Shown piece by piece: positions 54,319 through 63,614 of a DNA stretch of 64,000 nucleotides. The first letter of the stretch is position 1; each line of letters begins with the position of its first letter. The notes below the pieces were generated by a model. That model did no database searches. It saw only the letters and a program-made list of their open reading frames with translations, and was not told the DNA's origin. The stretch is from an uncultured Prevotellaceae bacterium (lineage in GTDB: Bacteria > Bacteroidota > Bacteroidia > Bacteroidales > Bacteroidaceae): positions 62,001 through 126,000 of the forward strand of contig CACYPF010000004.1 in the NCBI GenBank assembly GCA_902776195.1, written 5' to 3'. A program made the position numbers and the translations under genes.

Positions 54319-55977
54319 ATGAAGCATTTCTTTACGGCATTCCTGCTATGCATAGCAACAATCACCTATGCCGACACAGACAGTTACAAGGATATGGAAC
54401 CCCTCCAGTTAGAGGTTCCAGAGATGAAAGCAGAGTTGGGTACAATAAACAATGAGGAAATCGACAGGAAAGCCCTGTCGCTGAACGCCCCGGAGCCCAA
54501 AATGGACTTCGCGTTCTTCAAGTCACGTACCAACCCTAATACCAAGGCATATAAGTTTATGGACGACATGACGTTCGTCGGTGTCCCCCTTTTCATTGCC
54601 GGTATCATCGCCAAGAGTGAGAAGAATGCTTTCAAACAGCAAACCAGGCACTCGCTGGTTACCAAGTTCAAGACGGGTATCGACGATTACACCCAGTTCT
54701 TCGGACCTGCCGCTGTGGTGGGCCTGAAACTGGCTGGCGTGGAGGGACGCAGTGACTGGCCACGTCTGCTGGCAAGTGCTGGTATGGGCTATGGAATCAT
54801 GGCACTCTTCGTCAACACCATCAAACATACTGCCAAGGAGATGCGCCCAGACGGAAGTACGGCGAACTCATGGCCCTCAGGTCATACCGCCACTGCCTTC
54901 GTCGGTGCTACCCTGCTGCACAAGGAGTATGGACTGACCCGCTCACCGTGGTACTCGGTGGCAGGCTACGGTGTGGCAACGGCAACAGGTGTCATGCGAG
55001 TACTCAACAACCGCCACTGGATTTCCGACGTGCTCTCCGGTGCCGGTCTCGGTATCTTGTCGGGAGAGCTCGGCTATGCCATCTGCGACCTGCTCTTCAA
55101 GGGCAAGGGACTGCTCCGCAATGACCTCCCAGGCATGGCAAACGTCATTGAGCATCCCTCATTCTTCAGCATATCAATGGGTATCGGTTTCGGCACCCGT
55201 GACTTCGACTTTGAGATGCAAAAGTACGGATGGTCTGATGATTTGCACCTGAAGTTCCAGGCTTCCACAGCGGTAAGTGCTGAGGGTGCTTACTTCTTCA
55301 ACCCCTACATCGGTGTGGGTGGTCGCCTCCGCGTTAAGAGCACACCTATCAAGGGATGGGACAAAATTACGGAATTCGGATGGGAGGACGTTGACTATTT
55401 CTACAACGGATTAGAGGAGAACGAGCAGAAGGCTTTGGAACAGAATCTCGACGATATTGACTTCATCATTGAAAGCGATCACCTGACGGAATTCGCAGGA
55501 GACCTGGGTGTGTACTTCAACTTACCTCTGTCCGACCGCTTTGCCCTGGGTTCCAAGCTGCTCGTCGGACGCAGCATCATGCAGGAGCTGGCACTCGATG
55601 CCAAAATCGCCGGACAGCACTATTACAAGGAAAGCGACCCATTAGACAACCCCACAGGTGATGCCTTCGACCATTCATGGGATTACTTTAAGGTAACGGG
55701 AAATAACAGCACTAAGTTCGGCACTGGTATATCGCTCACCTATGCCTACAAGCAGAATTTCTCATGGAAAGTGTTCCTGGACTACGACTACACACGTAAG
55801 ACCTACACCATGGATTATGACTTTGGAGGTCTGTACGAGACCTTGTTCCCTGAGGATTATGCCAGTTTGAACTCTCAAGGGCTTCAAGAGTTCAAGGAGA
55901 ATACTTCCGCATCCCAAAGCATCAAGAAAGCAATGCACTCCTTCGTGCTGGGTGCTTCGTTCGCTATTAATTTCTAA
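54319..55977 (+). CDS. PAP2-family phosphatase with C-terminal beta-barrel
   Basis: Exported protein of 552 residues: signal peptide (MKHFFTAFLLCIATITYA), a PAP2 acid phosphatase domain (about 80-260) and a beta-strand-rich C-terminal half (about 275-552) ending in the aromatic strand SFVLGASFAINF, typical of outer-membrane barrels. The three PAP2 motifs are present: KHTAKEMRP, SWPSGH and RVLNNRHWISDV. It probably removes phosphate from a lipid such as undecaprenyl diphosphate or lipid A; which one is unknown. The next genes (DUF1599, DoxX-Tpi) follow within six bases, so it leads an operon. Confidence 0.88.
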   Translation: MKHFFTAFLLCIATITYADTDSYKDMEPLQLEVPEMKAELGTINNEEIDRKALSLNAPEPKMDFAFFKSRTNPNTKAYKFMDDMTFVGVPLFIAGIIAKSEKNAFKQQTRHSLVTKFKTGIDDYTQFFGPAAVVGLKLAGVEGRSDWPRLLASAGMGYGIMALFVNTIKHTAKEMRPDGSTANSWPSGHTATAFVGATLLHKEYGLTRSPWYSVAGYGVATATGVMRVLNNRHWISDVLSGAGLGILSGELGYAICDLLFKGKGLLRNDLPGMANVIEHPSFFSISMGIGFGTRDFDFEMQKYGWSDDLHLKFQASTAVSAEGAYFFNPYIGVGGRLRVKSTPIKGWDKITEFGWEDVDYFYNGLEENEQKALEQNLDDIDFIIESDHLTEFAGDLGVYFNLPLSDRFALGSKLLVGRSIMQELALDAKIAGQHYYKESDPLDNPTGDAFDHSWDYFKVTGNNSTKFGTGISLTYAYKQNFSWKVFLDYDYTRKTYTMDYDFGGLYETLFPEDYASLNSQGLQEFKENTSASQSIKKAMHSFVLGASFAINF

Positions 55978-55983
55978 ACCATC

Positions 55984-56538
55984 ATGGCAGTAGAAAACGA
56001 GAAAACCAATGCGCAGTTCGAGCAGGTGATGCAGGAATGCCGCAGCCTGTTCGAGAAGAAACTCCATGACTATGGGGCTTCTTGGCGTATCCTGCGTCCG
56101 CAGTCACTCACCGACCAGTTGTTTATCAAGGCAAAGCGTATCCGCTCTTTGGAAATCAAGAAGGAGTCGCTGGTCGGAGAGGGTATCCGCCCAGAGTTCA
56201 TTGCCCTTATTAATTATGGTATAGTGGGACTCATCCAACTGGCACATGGCTTCTCCGACACTGTGGATATGCAACCCAAAGAGGCTATGGCACTCTACGA
56301 CCGCTATGCCTTGGAGGCACTGGAACTGATGAAACGCAAGAACCACGACTACGACGAGGCTTGGCGTGGCATGCGGGTCAGCAGCTATACGGACTTCATC
56401 CTCACCAAGATAGAACGCGTCAAGGAAATAGAGAATCTACAAGGCGACACCCTTGTCAGTGAGGGTATCGACGCCAACTATATGGACATCATCAACTATG
56501 CGGTCTTCGGAGCGATTAAGTTGAGTGAACAAGGATGA
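55984..56538 (+). CDS. DUF1599 protein (nucleotide-modification-associated domain 1), internally duplicated
   Basis: Protein of 184 residues consisting of two similar halves. Residues about 17-90 ([52 protein letters not shown]) align by eye with about 110-184 ([52 protein letters not shown]). The family is named for association with nucleotide-modification genes in phages, but the chromosomal Bacteroidetes member beside DoxX/tpiA has no proven role. It overlaps the next gene by four bases. Confidence 0.85.
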   Translation: MAVENEKTNAQFEQVMQECRSLFEKKLHDYGASWRILRPQSLTDQLFIKAKRIRSLEIKKESLVGEGIRPEFIALINYGIVGLIQLAHGFSDTVDMQPKEAMALYDRYALEALELMKRKNHDYDEAWRGMRVSSYTDFILTKIERVKEIENLQGDTLVSEGIDANYMDIINYAVFGAIKLSEQG

Positions 56539-58457
56539 GGAAGATATTAGTGAATATCGCCCGCTTCGTGGTCGCCCTGACCTTTATCCTCTCTGGATTC
56601 GTCAAGGCTGTCGACCCGATGGGCACACAATATAAGATAGCCGACTACTTGGCAGCGATGCACATCGGACAGTATGTGCCCGACTTCGTGCCGCTCATTG
56701 CCTCCGTACTATTGTCGGCAACTGAGTTCTGGCTCGGTGTCTGCTTACTATTTGCCATCAGACGGCGTGTAGTGACACGCATTATATTGGTATGGATGAT
56801 CATCATGACACCGCTGACCCTGTGGCTGGCTCTTACCAATCCCATCAGTGACTGCGGGTGTTTCGGTGATGCCATCGTGCTCACCAACTGGCAGACTTTC
56901 TGGAAAAATGTCGTCTTACTGGCATGTGCCGCACTGATAGCATGGCAGCCTTTGGAGATGATGCGCTTCATATCAAGGTCAAACCAGTGGATTGTGATGA
57001 ATTTCACCGCTTTGTTTATCCTTGTGGTGGCGGGACAGTCTCTTTACAAACTGCCCTATTTCGATTTCCGGCCATACCATATAGGGACAGACCTCAGGAA
57101 GGGGTGGTTAAAGATGGTGGAGGGCGAGGACTCGCCCTATACGGATCTTTTCATGCAGCGTGAGGATGGCACAGACATCACGGACTCTATCCTGAATCTG
57201 AAAGGTTATCTCTTTCTGTTGGTCTCACCCCATCTGGAGCAAGCTGACGAGAGTCAGTTCGATAAGCTGAACCAACTTTTCGAGTATACCCAAGAAAAGG
57301 GATACCCGTTATACGGACTTACAGCAAGTAGCGGGAAAGCGATTAACAGATGGAGAAACGGCACAGGAGCTGAATACGAGTTCTGCCAGACAGATGATAT
57401 CGTATTAAAAACGATGATCAGGAGTAATCCCGGTCTCATCCTTCTCCGAGATGGCAAAATTATCCGTAAATGGAGCAATAACAATCTGCCAAATGAAACC
57501 ATATTGACAGATAATCTGGAGAAATTAGAGATTGGTAAGATGCCCGAGGATTCCATACCTCAGAAGATAATGACCATCATTCTCTGGTACGTGCTACCTC
57601 TTGTCCTCCTGACAATTGCAGACAGGCTATGGGCATGGTCAAACTGGATTAAGAAAAAAGAAAAGTCAAATATTGATTATATTTTAAAACGTAAAGACAT
57701 GAGAAAGAAAATTGTAGCAGGAAACTGGAAAATGAACCTGAACCTGCAAGAAGGTGTTGCTCTTGCCAAAGAGCTGAACGAGGCACTCGCTGCCGACAAA
57801 CCCAACTGTGGTGTAATCATCTGCACTCCATTCATCCACCTTGCCTCTGTGGCTCAGGTTATCAATCAGGATGTGATTGGTCTCGGTGCCGAGAACTGTG
57901 CTGACAAAGAGAAAGGTGCTTTCACTGGTGAGGTATCCGCAGAAATGGTAAAGAGTACCGGAGCACAGTATGTGATCCTTGGTCACTCTGAGCGCCGTGA
58001 GTATTACAAAGAGACTCCTGAGATCCTGAAGGAGAAGGTTCTGCTCGCATTAAAGAATGGTCTGAAGGTGATTTTCTGTATCGGTGAGACACTGGAGGAG
58101 CGTGAGGCAAACAAGCAGAATGAAGTTGTAAAAGCAGAACTGGAAGGCAGTGTGTTCAACCTAAGCGAGGAAGACTTCCGCAAGATTGTAATTGCTTATG
58201 AGCCTATCTGGGCCATCGGTACTGGCAAGACTGCCACCGCTGAACAGGCTGAGGAGATCCATGCTTATATCCGCTCTATTGTAGCTGACAAGTATGGTAA
58301 GGCTGTTGCCGAGGACACCAGCATTCTGTACGGAGGCAGCTGTAAGGCAAGTAATGCGCCCGAGCTGTTTGCAAAACCTGATATTGACGGTGGTCTGATT
58401 GGAGGTGCTTCACTGAAATGCGCCGACTTCAAGGGAATCATTGACGCTTGGAAATAA
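56535..58457 (+). CDS. tpiA: Fused DoxX-type membrane protein and triosephosphate isomerase
   Basis: One open frame of 640 residues. Residues 1-388 are a DoxX/BT_3928-type membrane protein: helices [36 protein letters not shown] and others, the [10 protein letters not shown] motif, then a thioredoxin-like region and a last helix ([21 protein letters not shown]). Residues 389-640 are a complete triosephosphate isomerase starting [13 protein letters not shown], with catalytic His in [10 protein letters not shown], Glu in [14 protein letters not shown], and phosphate loops GGSCKASN and GGLIGGASL. The two are normally separate adjacent genes; here no stop intervenes. An A-rich stretch before the internal ATG (57699) could allow separate TpiA translation. 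Next gene overlaps or abuts. Confidence 0.9.
   Translation: MRKILVNIARFVVALTFILSGFVKAVDPMGTQYKIADYLAAMHIGQYVPDFVPLIASVLLSATEFWLGVCLLFAIRRRVVTRIILVWMIIMTPLTLWLALTNPISDCGCFGDAIVLTNWQTFWKNVVLLACAALIAWQPLEMMRFISRSNQWIVMNFTALFILVVAGQSLYKLPYFDFRPYHIGTDLRKGWLKMVEGEDSPYTDLFMQREDGTDITDSILNLKGYLFLLVSPHLEQADESQFDKLNQLFEYTQEKGYPLYGLTASSGKAINRWRNGTGAEYEFCQTDDIVLKTMIRSNPGLILLRDGKIIRKWSNNNLPNETILTDNLEKLEIGKMPEDSIPQKIMTIILWYVLPLVLLTIADRLWAWSNWIKKKEKSNIDYILKRKDMRKKIVAGNWKMNLNLQEGVALAKELNEALAADKPNCGVIICTPFIHLASVAQVINQDVIGLGAENCADKEKGAFTGEVSAEMVKSTGAQYVILGHSERREYYKETPEILKEKVLLALKNGLKVIFCIGETLEEREANKQNEVVKAELEGSVFNLSEEDFRKIVIAYEPIWAIGTGKTATAEQAEEIHAYIRSIVADKYGKAVAEDTSILYGGSCKASNAPELFAKPDIDGGLIGGASLKCADFKGIIDAWK
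57699..58457 (+). CDS. tpiA: Possible separately initiated triosephosphate isomerase
   Basis: The internal ATG at 57699 gives a 252-residue protein of normal TpiA length and N-terminus. It is preceded by the A-rich stretch AAAACGTAAAGAC, usual for Bacteroidetes starts. The glycolytic enzyme is normally soluble, so internal initiation from the fused message is plausible. It is entered separately because the sequence cannot say whether the fused product, the short product, or both are made. Confidence 0.55.
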   Translation: MRKKIVAGNWKMNLNLQEGVALAKELNEALAADKPNCGVIICTPFIHLASVAQVINQDVIGLGAENCADKEKGAFTGEVSAEMVKSTGAQYVILGHSERREYYKETPEILKEKVLLALKNGLKVIFCIGETLEEREANKQNEVVKAELEGSVFNLSEEDFRKIVIAYEPIWAIGTGKTATAEQAEEIHAYIRSIVADKYGKAVAEDTSILYGGSCKASNAPELFAKPDIDGGLIGGASLKCADFKGIIDAWK

Positions 58458-58462
58458 ATAGC

Positions 58463-59059
58463 ATGACGTATAAATCCCTTCATCGTAAAAGATGGATAGT
58501 CACTCTCATACTGTGTGTTGGCATGTTGACGCATGCCAATGCACAGACTTTTACTGAACGTGTACAGAAAAAAGTGAATGGGAAAGGCACTGTGACAATT
58601 CATCAAAGCGAGGAAATCGATCAACTGGTAAACGACCCTTATGTAACAGGAGAGATACAACAACCACAAAAGCGAAGCGAAAGCAAGAACCAAGAAGAGT
58701 CATCTACAGACTATAAACAGGCTAACACTACGAACTCATCGTCCGTTAGCGATGAGAAAGAGGATACCGATATAGAAGTGACTCCACGAAGGACTCACAA
58801 AATCATCGGTTATCGTGTACAGGCCTTTGCTGGTGGCAACTCTCGAAAGGATCGTCAGACAGCAGAGTCAATAAGCAATAATATCAAAGCACAAATACCA
58901 AATATTGCTGTTTACGTTCATTTCTTTTCTCCACGCTGGATTTGCCGTGTAGGCAATTTTCGTACTTATGAGGAAGCCCATCAGATGATGGTGAAACTAC
59001 AGAATATGGGCTACAAACAAGCATCCATCGTAAAAGGAAAAATAAACGTTCCATATTAA
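58463..59059 (+). CDS. SPOR-domain exported protein
   Basis: Protein of 198 residues with signal sequence (RKRWIVTLILCVGMLTHANA), a low-complexity Gln/Ser/Glu-rich linker (about 55-100) and a C-terminal SPOR domain (about 110-195: GYRVQAFAGGNSRKDRQTAESISNNIKAQ, FSPRWICRVGNFRTYEEAHQMMVKLQNMG). SPOR domains bind denuded peptidoglycan at division sites. The ATG at 58463 is used; the longer frame starts at a TTG inside the tpiA end. folE follows directly after its stop. Confidence 0.88.
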   Translation: MTYKSLHRKRWIVTLILCVGMLTHANAQTFTERVQKKVNGKGTVTIHQSEEIDQLVNDPYVTGEIQQPQKRSESKNQEESSTDYKQANTTNSSSVSDEKEDTDIEVTPRRTHKIIGYRVQAFAGGNSRKDRQTAESISNNIKAQIPNIAVYVHFFSPRWICRVGNFRTYEEAHQMMVKLQNMGYKQASIVKGKINVPY

Positions 59060-59650
59060 ATGAATCCAGAGACAGAATACAGAGAAGGATTAAATGAGCT
59101 GGCCTCACACTATCACGATATTTTGACACTCCTTGGAGAAAATGCTGAACGAGAAGGACTGCAGAAGACTCCAATGCGAGTAGCTAAAGCCATGCAAGTG
59201 CTGACACGGGGCTATTCAATGGACGCACATCAAGTACTCCGTGACGCTCTCTTTAAAGAGGACTACAGCCAAATGGTCATCGTCAAGGACATCGATTTCT
59301 TCTCTCTATGTGAACACCACATGCTACCCTTCTATGGTAAAGCTCATGTGGCTTATATTCCAAATGGCTACATAACGGGACTATCTAAGATTGCCCGTGT
59401 AGTAGACATCTACTCTCACCGATTGCAGGTTCAAGAACGAATGACACTGCAAATTAAACAGTGTATCGAACAGACACTTCACCCATTGGGAGTAATGGTA
59501 GTATTAGAAGCCCGACATATGTGTATGCAAATGCGCGGTGTTGAGAAACAAAACTCTATCACGACAACCAGTGAATTCAGTGGCGCATTCAACCAAGCCA
59601 AAACCAGACAGGAATTCATGAATCTGATACATAACAATTCTTTAATTTAG
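59060..59650 (+). CDS. folE: GTP cyclohydrolase I
   Basis: Enzyme of 196 residues that converts GTP to dihydroneopterin triphosphate, the first step of folate synthesis (and of queuosine synthesis). Conserved features are [18 protein letters not shown], zinc-binding Cys/His in [22 protein letters not shown] and the second Cys in [19 protein letters not shown]. It starts immediately after the SPOR gene stop (TAA, then ATG), so translation is probably coupled. Confidence 0.97.
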   Translation: MNPETEYREGLNELASHYHDILTLLGENAEREGLQKTPMRVAKAMQVLTRGYSMDAHQVLRDALFKEDYSQMVIVKDIDFFSLCEHHMLPFYGKAHVAYIPNGYITGLSKIARVVDIYSHRLQVQERMTLQIKQCIEQTLHPLGVMVVLEARHMCMQMRGVEKQNSITTTSEFSGAFNQAKTRQEFMNLIHNNSLI

Positions 59651-59671
59651 CAATAAAAAGTACATCGTATC

Positions 59672-60244
59672 ATGGAACAAGACAACAGGAACTCATATCG
59701 TACCAAGCAATCACTCCCAGAAGAGTTTTATCATAGTTGCTTAGGGAAAATAGTCATTCTAATCATATTAATTCTCATCCTCTTTGTCATTGCCGTGATG
59801 ACCAGACCTTCTGACGAGAAAATGCAGAAGGAAATGTTGGATAATATCCGTGAATGTATCCAACAAAACGACAGTATCAAAGGGGACGCAATTGACGATG
59901 CAGTGGCAAACTTCAGCCGCATCATCACAGAAGCTGACACAACAGAGAATGACAAGGAAGCAATGGAGGCATTCAACAAATACAATAAGTTGGAAATATA
60001 CCGCCATAGTTTCTATTCCACAGCCCGCCTGCGCAACAACTTGAGCCAAGAAGGTATCCGTGTGGGCATTGGAATATTCAACCTCGTTATCCCTACTGTC
60101 AAATACAGTGATATTATCTTATTTGTCAGTACAATCAAGAATTATAACAAGGAACGGCTCATTGAGCCAACGCCACAAGATGAGTATGTCGGAGAGAATC
60201 CCAATATCAAAGAGTATCACTACTTGGGAGATCCAGACAACTAA
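59672..60244 (+). CDS. Hypothetical single-span membrane protein
   Basis: Protein of 190 residues, family not recognised. A polar N-terminus is followed by one strong membrane helix (IVILIILILILFVIAVM, about 28-44) and a mostly helical, charged outer part (KEMLDNIRECIQQNDSIKG onward). A second moderately hydrophobic stretch is around GIGIFNLVIPTVKYSDIILFV. It ends with an acidic tail. It is 21 bases after folE, the last gene before a strong bidirectional terminator. No function is proposed. Confidence 0.75.
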   Translation: MEQDNRNSYRTKQSLPEEFYHSCLGKIVILIILILILFVIAVMTRPSDEKMQKEMLDNIRECIQQNDSIKGDAIDDAVANFSRIITEADTTENDKEAMEAFNKYNKLEIYRHSFYSTARLRNNLSQEGIRVGIGIFNLVIPTVKYSDIILFVSTIKNYNKERLIEPTPQDEYVGENPNIKEYHYLGDPDN

Positions 60245-60260
60245 AAACAAACCCATAAAC

Positions 60261-60299
60261 AAAAGAAGACCTCTTCCGAATTGGAAGAGGTCTTCTTTT
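60261..60299. terminator. Bidirectional intrinsic terminator
   Basis: AAAAGAAGACCTCTTCC and its exact reverse complement (17-bp arms) flank a five-base loop. T-runs occur at both ends, so it can stop both the plus-strand folE operon and the minus-strand tRNA-Val transcript. Confidence 0.92.
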
Positions 60300-60300
60300 G

Positions 60301-60375
60301 TGGGCGCTGAGGGATTCGAACCCCCGACCCTCTGCTTGTAAGGCAGATGCTCTAAACCAGCTGAGCTAAGCGCCC
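60301..60375 (-). tRNA. tRNA-Val(TAC), copy 1
   Basis: The minus strand folds as a tRNA: acceptor GGGCGCT/AGCGCCC, D arm with AGCTCAGCTGGTT, anticodon stem TCTGC/GCAGA with loop CTTACAA (anticodon TAC, reading GTA valine codons), and T arm GGTTCGAATCC. 75 bases including the discriminator A; the 3' CCA is not encoded. Identical to the copy at 62266-62340. It lies 28 bases after the ACT-domain gene. Confidence 0.97.
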
Positions 60376-60403
60376 TTACTTGTTGTAAGCGGGTGCTTTT
60401 TCT

Positions 60404-60829
60404 TTATAATTTATATAAATCACTCGCAGCCATAAGATCAACTTTCTTCTCTGAAAGAATCCGATCGCAGCTTTCCAGGTCGGTAGGACGAATGACAACA
60501 TGCGCCACATCGCCATTGGCAAACGAATACATATATTCAATAAAGACACCTGCATCCGATAGCATCTTCAGGACTTTTGCAAGTGAACCACTTGTGTTTG
60601 GACAGACAAATCCAATGACATCAGTAATCTTCACTGCAAAGTGAGCTGCCTTCAGGACTTGATAGGCTTTGTCCGGGTCACTTACAATACAACGCAGAAT
60701 ACCAAAATCGGAATTATCGGCAATACTCATCGCAGAGAGATTAACCCCAGCTTCACCCAACACATCTGTCACCTCTGTGAGACGACCAGATTTATTCTCT
60801 AAGAAAATAGACAATTGTTTTGCTAACAT
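60404..60829 (-). CDS. Tandem ACT-domain protein
   Basis: Protein of 141 residues made of two ACT domains: QLSIFLENKSGRLTEVTDVLGEAGVNL (about 4-70), then ITDVIGFVCPNTSGSLAKVLKMLSDAGVFIEYMYSF (about 72-138). ACT domains bind amino acids or other small ligands to regulate enzymes. It lies 12 bases after paaK. Such paaK-ACT pairs occur in Bacteroidetes and archaea, and the protein probably senses an aromatic or branched-chain amino acid. Confidence 0.9.
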   Translation of the reverse strand: MLAKQLSIFLENKSGRLTEVTDVLGEAGVNLSAMSIADNSDFGILRCIVSDPDKAYQVLKAAHFAVKITDVIGFVCPNTSGSLAKVLKMLSDAGVFIEYMYSFANGDVAHVVIRPTDLESCDRILSEKKVDLMAASDLYKL

Positions 60830-60841
60830 AATATCTCAGTT

Positions 60842-62140
60842 TTAAAGTTTACGATTATCTATCACACGTTTGGCCTTACCTGTTGAACGTTCGATTCCTT
60901 TCGGCTCAACCAACTTGATCTTGAAGCCAAGACCGATCACGGAACGAAGTTCGGCTTCCAGCTTTTTCTGCAGTCCTACCATCGTCGACATATCATCAGT
61001 GAAATACTCTTCCTTCACCTCAACCTTCAACTCACTGGTATCGGTATTATTGACACGGTCAACAGTGAGCAGGAAATGGGGTTCATACTCTGGCAAAGAG
61101 AGGATAACAGCCTCTATCTGGGACGGGAATACATTGACTCCACGGATAATCAACATATCGTCACAACGTCCTAAAATACGGTCCATACGCACCAAAGTAC
61201 GACCACAAGAGCACTTCTCATAATGAAGAGCTGTCAAATCATGGGTACGATAGCGCAACAACGGCATTCCCTCTTTAGTCAGATGGGTAAAAGTGAGCTC
61301 ACCCAACTCACCCTCTGGCATCTGCTCACCAGTCTCCGGATTCAGAATCTCTGGATAGAAATAGTCCTCATTAAGGTGAGTACCATTCTGACATTCGCAC
61401 TCGTAACCCACTCCAGGACCAGCAATCTCACTAAGCCCGTAAATATCATAAGCTTTGATCCCCATCAATGTTTCCAATTTCTGCCGCATTTCCTCAGTCC
61501 ACGGCTCAGCACCAAAAGCACCGATACGCAATTTAAAATCTTCACGGGGCCATTCAGACTCACGCATTGCCTCTCCCAAGAACATAGCGTATGATGGCGT
61601 ACAGCAAAGCACTGATGCACCAAAGTCATGCATTAGAGTAATCTGCTTTTGAGTATTACCGGATGACATCGGGATAACACTAGCGCCAATATTCGTAGCA
61701 CCATCGTGAGCACCTAAGCCACCTGTAAAAAGACCATAACCGTATGACACTTGAAATATGTCATCTTTCGAGGCGCCATATGCGGTGAAAGCACGGGAGA
61801 TAGCCTCAGTCCACATGGCAATGTCCTTACGTGTATGCAACACTACAACCGGCTTTCCCGTTGTTCCAGATGAAGCATGAATACGCACAATCTGGCTCAT
61901 CGGAACTGCAGCAAGCCCGAAGGGATAATTATCACGAAGATCAAGCTTGTTGGTAAAAGGCAACTTTACGATATCGTCAATATCCTTGATATCACCCGGC
62001 TCCAAGCCCATCTCTTGAAATTTTTTACGATAAAACGGCGTGTTAAGATATACATACTCTGCCATTTTTCTCAATCTGATGCTTTGGATCTCACGAAGTT
62101 GTTCACGATCCATGCATTCTACACTTTCATTCCAGATCAT
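60842..62140 (-). CDS. paaK: Phenylacetate--CoA ligase
   Basis: Adenylate-forming ligase of 432 residues. Markers are the P-loop HASSGTTGKPVVVLHTRKD, YGLFTGGLGAHDGA, ADP-region GAFGAEPWTEEMRQKL, YGLSEIAGPGVGYEC, LRYRTHDLT and C-terminal RIDPxG-like RCDDMLIIRGVNVFPSQIE with the terminal catalytic Lys region RSTGKAKRVIDNR. It activates phenylacetate or a related aryl acid to its CoA thioester. No ring-epoxidase genes are nearby, so in this anaerobe-type genome it more likely serves reversible amino-acid or aryl-acid fermentation. It is followed by the ACT gene. Confidence 0.93.
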   Translation of the reverse strand: MIWNESVECMDREQLREIQSIRLRKMAEYVYLNTPFYRKKFQEMGLEPGDIKDIDDIVKLPFTNKLDLRDNYPFGLAAVPMSQIVRIHASSGTTGKPVVVLHTRKDIAMWTEAISRAFTAYGASKDDIFQVSYGYGLFTGGLGAHDGATNIGASVIPMSSGNTQKQITLMHDFGASVLCCTPSYAMFLGEAMRESEWPREDFKLRIGAFGAEPWTEEMRQKLETLMGIKAYDIYGLSEIAGPGVGYECECQNGTHLNEDYFYPEILNPETGEQMPEGELGELTFTHLTKEGMPLLRYRTHDLTALHYEKCSCGRTLVRMDRILGRCDDMLIIRGVNVFPSQIEAVILSLPEYEPHFLLTVDRVNNTDTSELKVEVKEEYFTDDMSTMVGLQKKLEAELRSVIGLGFKIKLVEPKGIERSTGKAKRVIDNRKL

Positions 62141-62193
62141 TGTTTTAACTTTTACGTTTTACTGTCTTTAGTTTGTTATAGTTTTGTGTGATG

Positions 62194-62201
62194 CAAAGAT
62201 A
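62194..62201 (-). promoter_or_regulatory. -7 promoter element for paaK-ACT
   Basis: TATCTTTG on the minus strand, 53 bases before the paaK ATG. Confidence 0.6.
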
Positions 62202-62222
62202 AACAATAATTATGAAAAGACC

Positions 62223-62259
62223 AAAAAAAGACTGCAAAACATTTCGTCTCGCAGTCTTT
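62223..62259 (-). terminator. Intrinsic terminator after tRNA-Val copy 2
   Basis: AAAGACTGC and its exact reverse complement flank a 15-base loop. On the minus strand the stem is followed by a T-run (complement of 62223-62229), a few bases after the tRNA 3' end. Confidence 0.8.
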
Positions 62260-62265
62260 ATTTTG

Positions 62266-62340
62266 TGGGCGCTGAGGGATTCGAACCCCCGACCCTCTGC
62301 TTGTAAGGCAGATGCTCTAAACCAGCTGAGCTAAGCGCCC
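62266..62340 (-). tRNA. tRNA-Val(TAC), copy 2
   Basis: Identical in sequence to the tRNA at 60301-60375, with the same anticodon TAC, same 75-base length and no encoded CCA. It lies 54 bases downstream of the OmpA gene on the same strand and is followed by its own terminator. Confidence 0.97.
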
Positions 62341-62346
62341 TTAAGT

Positions 62347-62374
62347 ATCCCGAGTATTAAATACAACTCGGGAT
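62347..62374 (-). terminator. Hairpin between OmpA gene and tRNA-Val
   Basis: ATCCCGAGT and its exact reverse complement form a 9-bp stem with a 10-base loop, 20 bases after the OmpA stop. There is no good T-run, so it may be a processing or stability element rather than a full terminator; the tRNA could be cotranscribed with ompA. Confidence 0.5.
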
Positions 62375-62394
62375 TACTTTATAGATAATTAAAA

Positions 62395-63555
62395 TTACTT
62401 CAACTCAACAGTTGCACGACGGTTGTAGCTGATTGGAGACAGAGTGTCAACACCACCAGCAGCATTAATCTCAATGTTAGAGCGATCAACACCCATGTTA
62501 ACAAGAGCGTCAGCAACAGTGTTAGCACGTTTCTCAGACAGAGACTGGTTGTAGTTAGCCTTACCTGTCTTACTGTCAGCATAACCAGTTACGACAATCT
62601 TGGCATTGTTAGCCTTTGCAGCGTCAGCAATAGCCTGTACGTTCTGGAGATCCTTCTGAGAAGCAATCTTAGACTTACCAATATTGAAGAATACTGATAC
62701 TGGAGCAGAAACAATCTCCTTAACAGTCTTAACCTCTCCACCTTCAGCCTTAGGACACTTGTGGTTAGCAATCTGGTTGCGGAGACGAGCATTCTCTGCG
62801 TTAGCATCAGCAAGCTGAGCGTTCAGAGCATCAATCTGTCCCTGTGAGAGAGCCTTGATAGCCTCTACGTCAGGAGTCTTACTCCAAGTAGCCTTACCGA
62901 AGTTATAGGTCAAACCAACCTCAACACTGAGAGTACGATCCATGTTCTTGAAAGAATTCTTCGTTGAAGAATTTGTAGCACTGAAACCATCGAAACGAGG
63001 ATCAAACAGACCATAGTTAATATCCAGGTTGATGGCAACCTTCTTGCTCAGACGGAACATATTCAGGATACCAGCATTCAAATCCATAGAATAAGTATTG
63101 TAGCTCATGTTACGACCTACACCAGCACCTACGTAAGGAATAAAGTTCCAAACACGAGTCTCACTGTAACCACAAAGCATGTTGCTGAGGTTGAAGAGAA
63201 CCTGCTCATTGATTACCCAGTACTTGCTTGCGTTAGTCTTCTTATCCTCACTAATAATGCTACGTCCCCACATACCCGTGAACTTTGTGCGAAGACCGAT
63301 ACCAGGAGTAAACCACTTACCAAGAGCTACAGAAAAACCGAGGTTTGTACGGTAGTTCTTGAAAAGAGTTTTGGGTTTCATGAAAGCACCCTCCTGACTT
63401 CCATAGAAAGATGTTCCGACAGCATTAGCCTGAATGAACCAGTTGCTCCAGAAAGAATTAGTCGCAACGCTGTACTTCTCTGTAGGTACAGCCTCCTGTG
63501 CCATTGAGGCAGCAGAAACGCCAGCAAATGCCAGCACCATTAATAGTTTTTTCAT
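62395..63555 (-). CDS. OmpA-family outer-membrane protein
   Basis: Protein of 386 residues: signal peptide (KKLLMVLAFAGVSAASMA), an N-terminal eight-strand-type barrel (about 25-225), a coiled linker (QGQIDALNAQLADANAENARLRNQIA) and a C-terminal OmpA peptidoglycan-binding domain (about 275-386: VFFNIGKSKIASQKDLQNVQAIADAAK, VVTGYADSKTGKANYNQSLSEKRANTVADAL). This is the layout of the abundant OmpA-like porins of Prevotella and Bacteroides. It anchors the outer membrane to the wall and has its own promoter. Confidence 0.95.
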   Translation of the reverse strand: MKKLLMVLAFAGVSAASMAQEAVPTEKYSVATNSFWSNWFIQANAVGTSFYGSQEGAFMKPKTLFKNYRTNLGFSVALGKWFTPGIGLRTKFTGMWGRSIISEDKKTNASKYWVINEQVLFNLSNMLCGYSETRVWNFIPYVGAGVGRNMSYNTYSMDLNAGILNMFRLSKKVAINLDINYGLFDPRFDGFSATNSSTKNSFKNMDRTLSVEVGLTYNFGKATWSKTPDVEAIKALSQGQIDALNAQLADANAENARLRNQIANHKCPKAEGGEVKTVKEIVSAPVSVFFNIGKSKIASQKDLQNVQAIADAAKANNAKIVVTGYADSKTGKANYNQSLSEKRANTVADALVNMGVDRSNIEINAAGGVDTLSPISYNRRATVELK

Positions 63556-63606
63556 ACCTATACTAATATTAATATAAAATGTTATATACTTTTATCAATT
63601 ATTGTG

Positions 63607-63614
63607 CAAAAGTA
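63607..63614 (-). promoter_or_regulatory. -7 promoter element for the OmpA-family gene
   Basis: TACTTTTG on the minus strand, 51 bases before the ATG at 63555, giving a longer leader than most genes here. Confidence 0.6.

Noticed and set aside
60301-60375. tRNA-Thr or tRNA-Lys assignment
   Set aside because: The seven-base anticodon loop CTTACAA places TAC at positions 34-36, which is valine.
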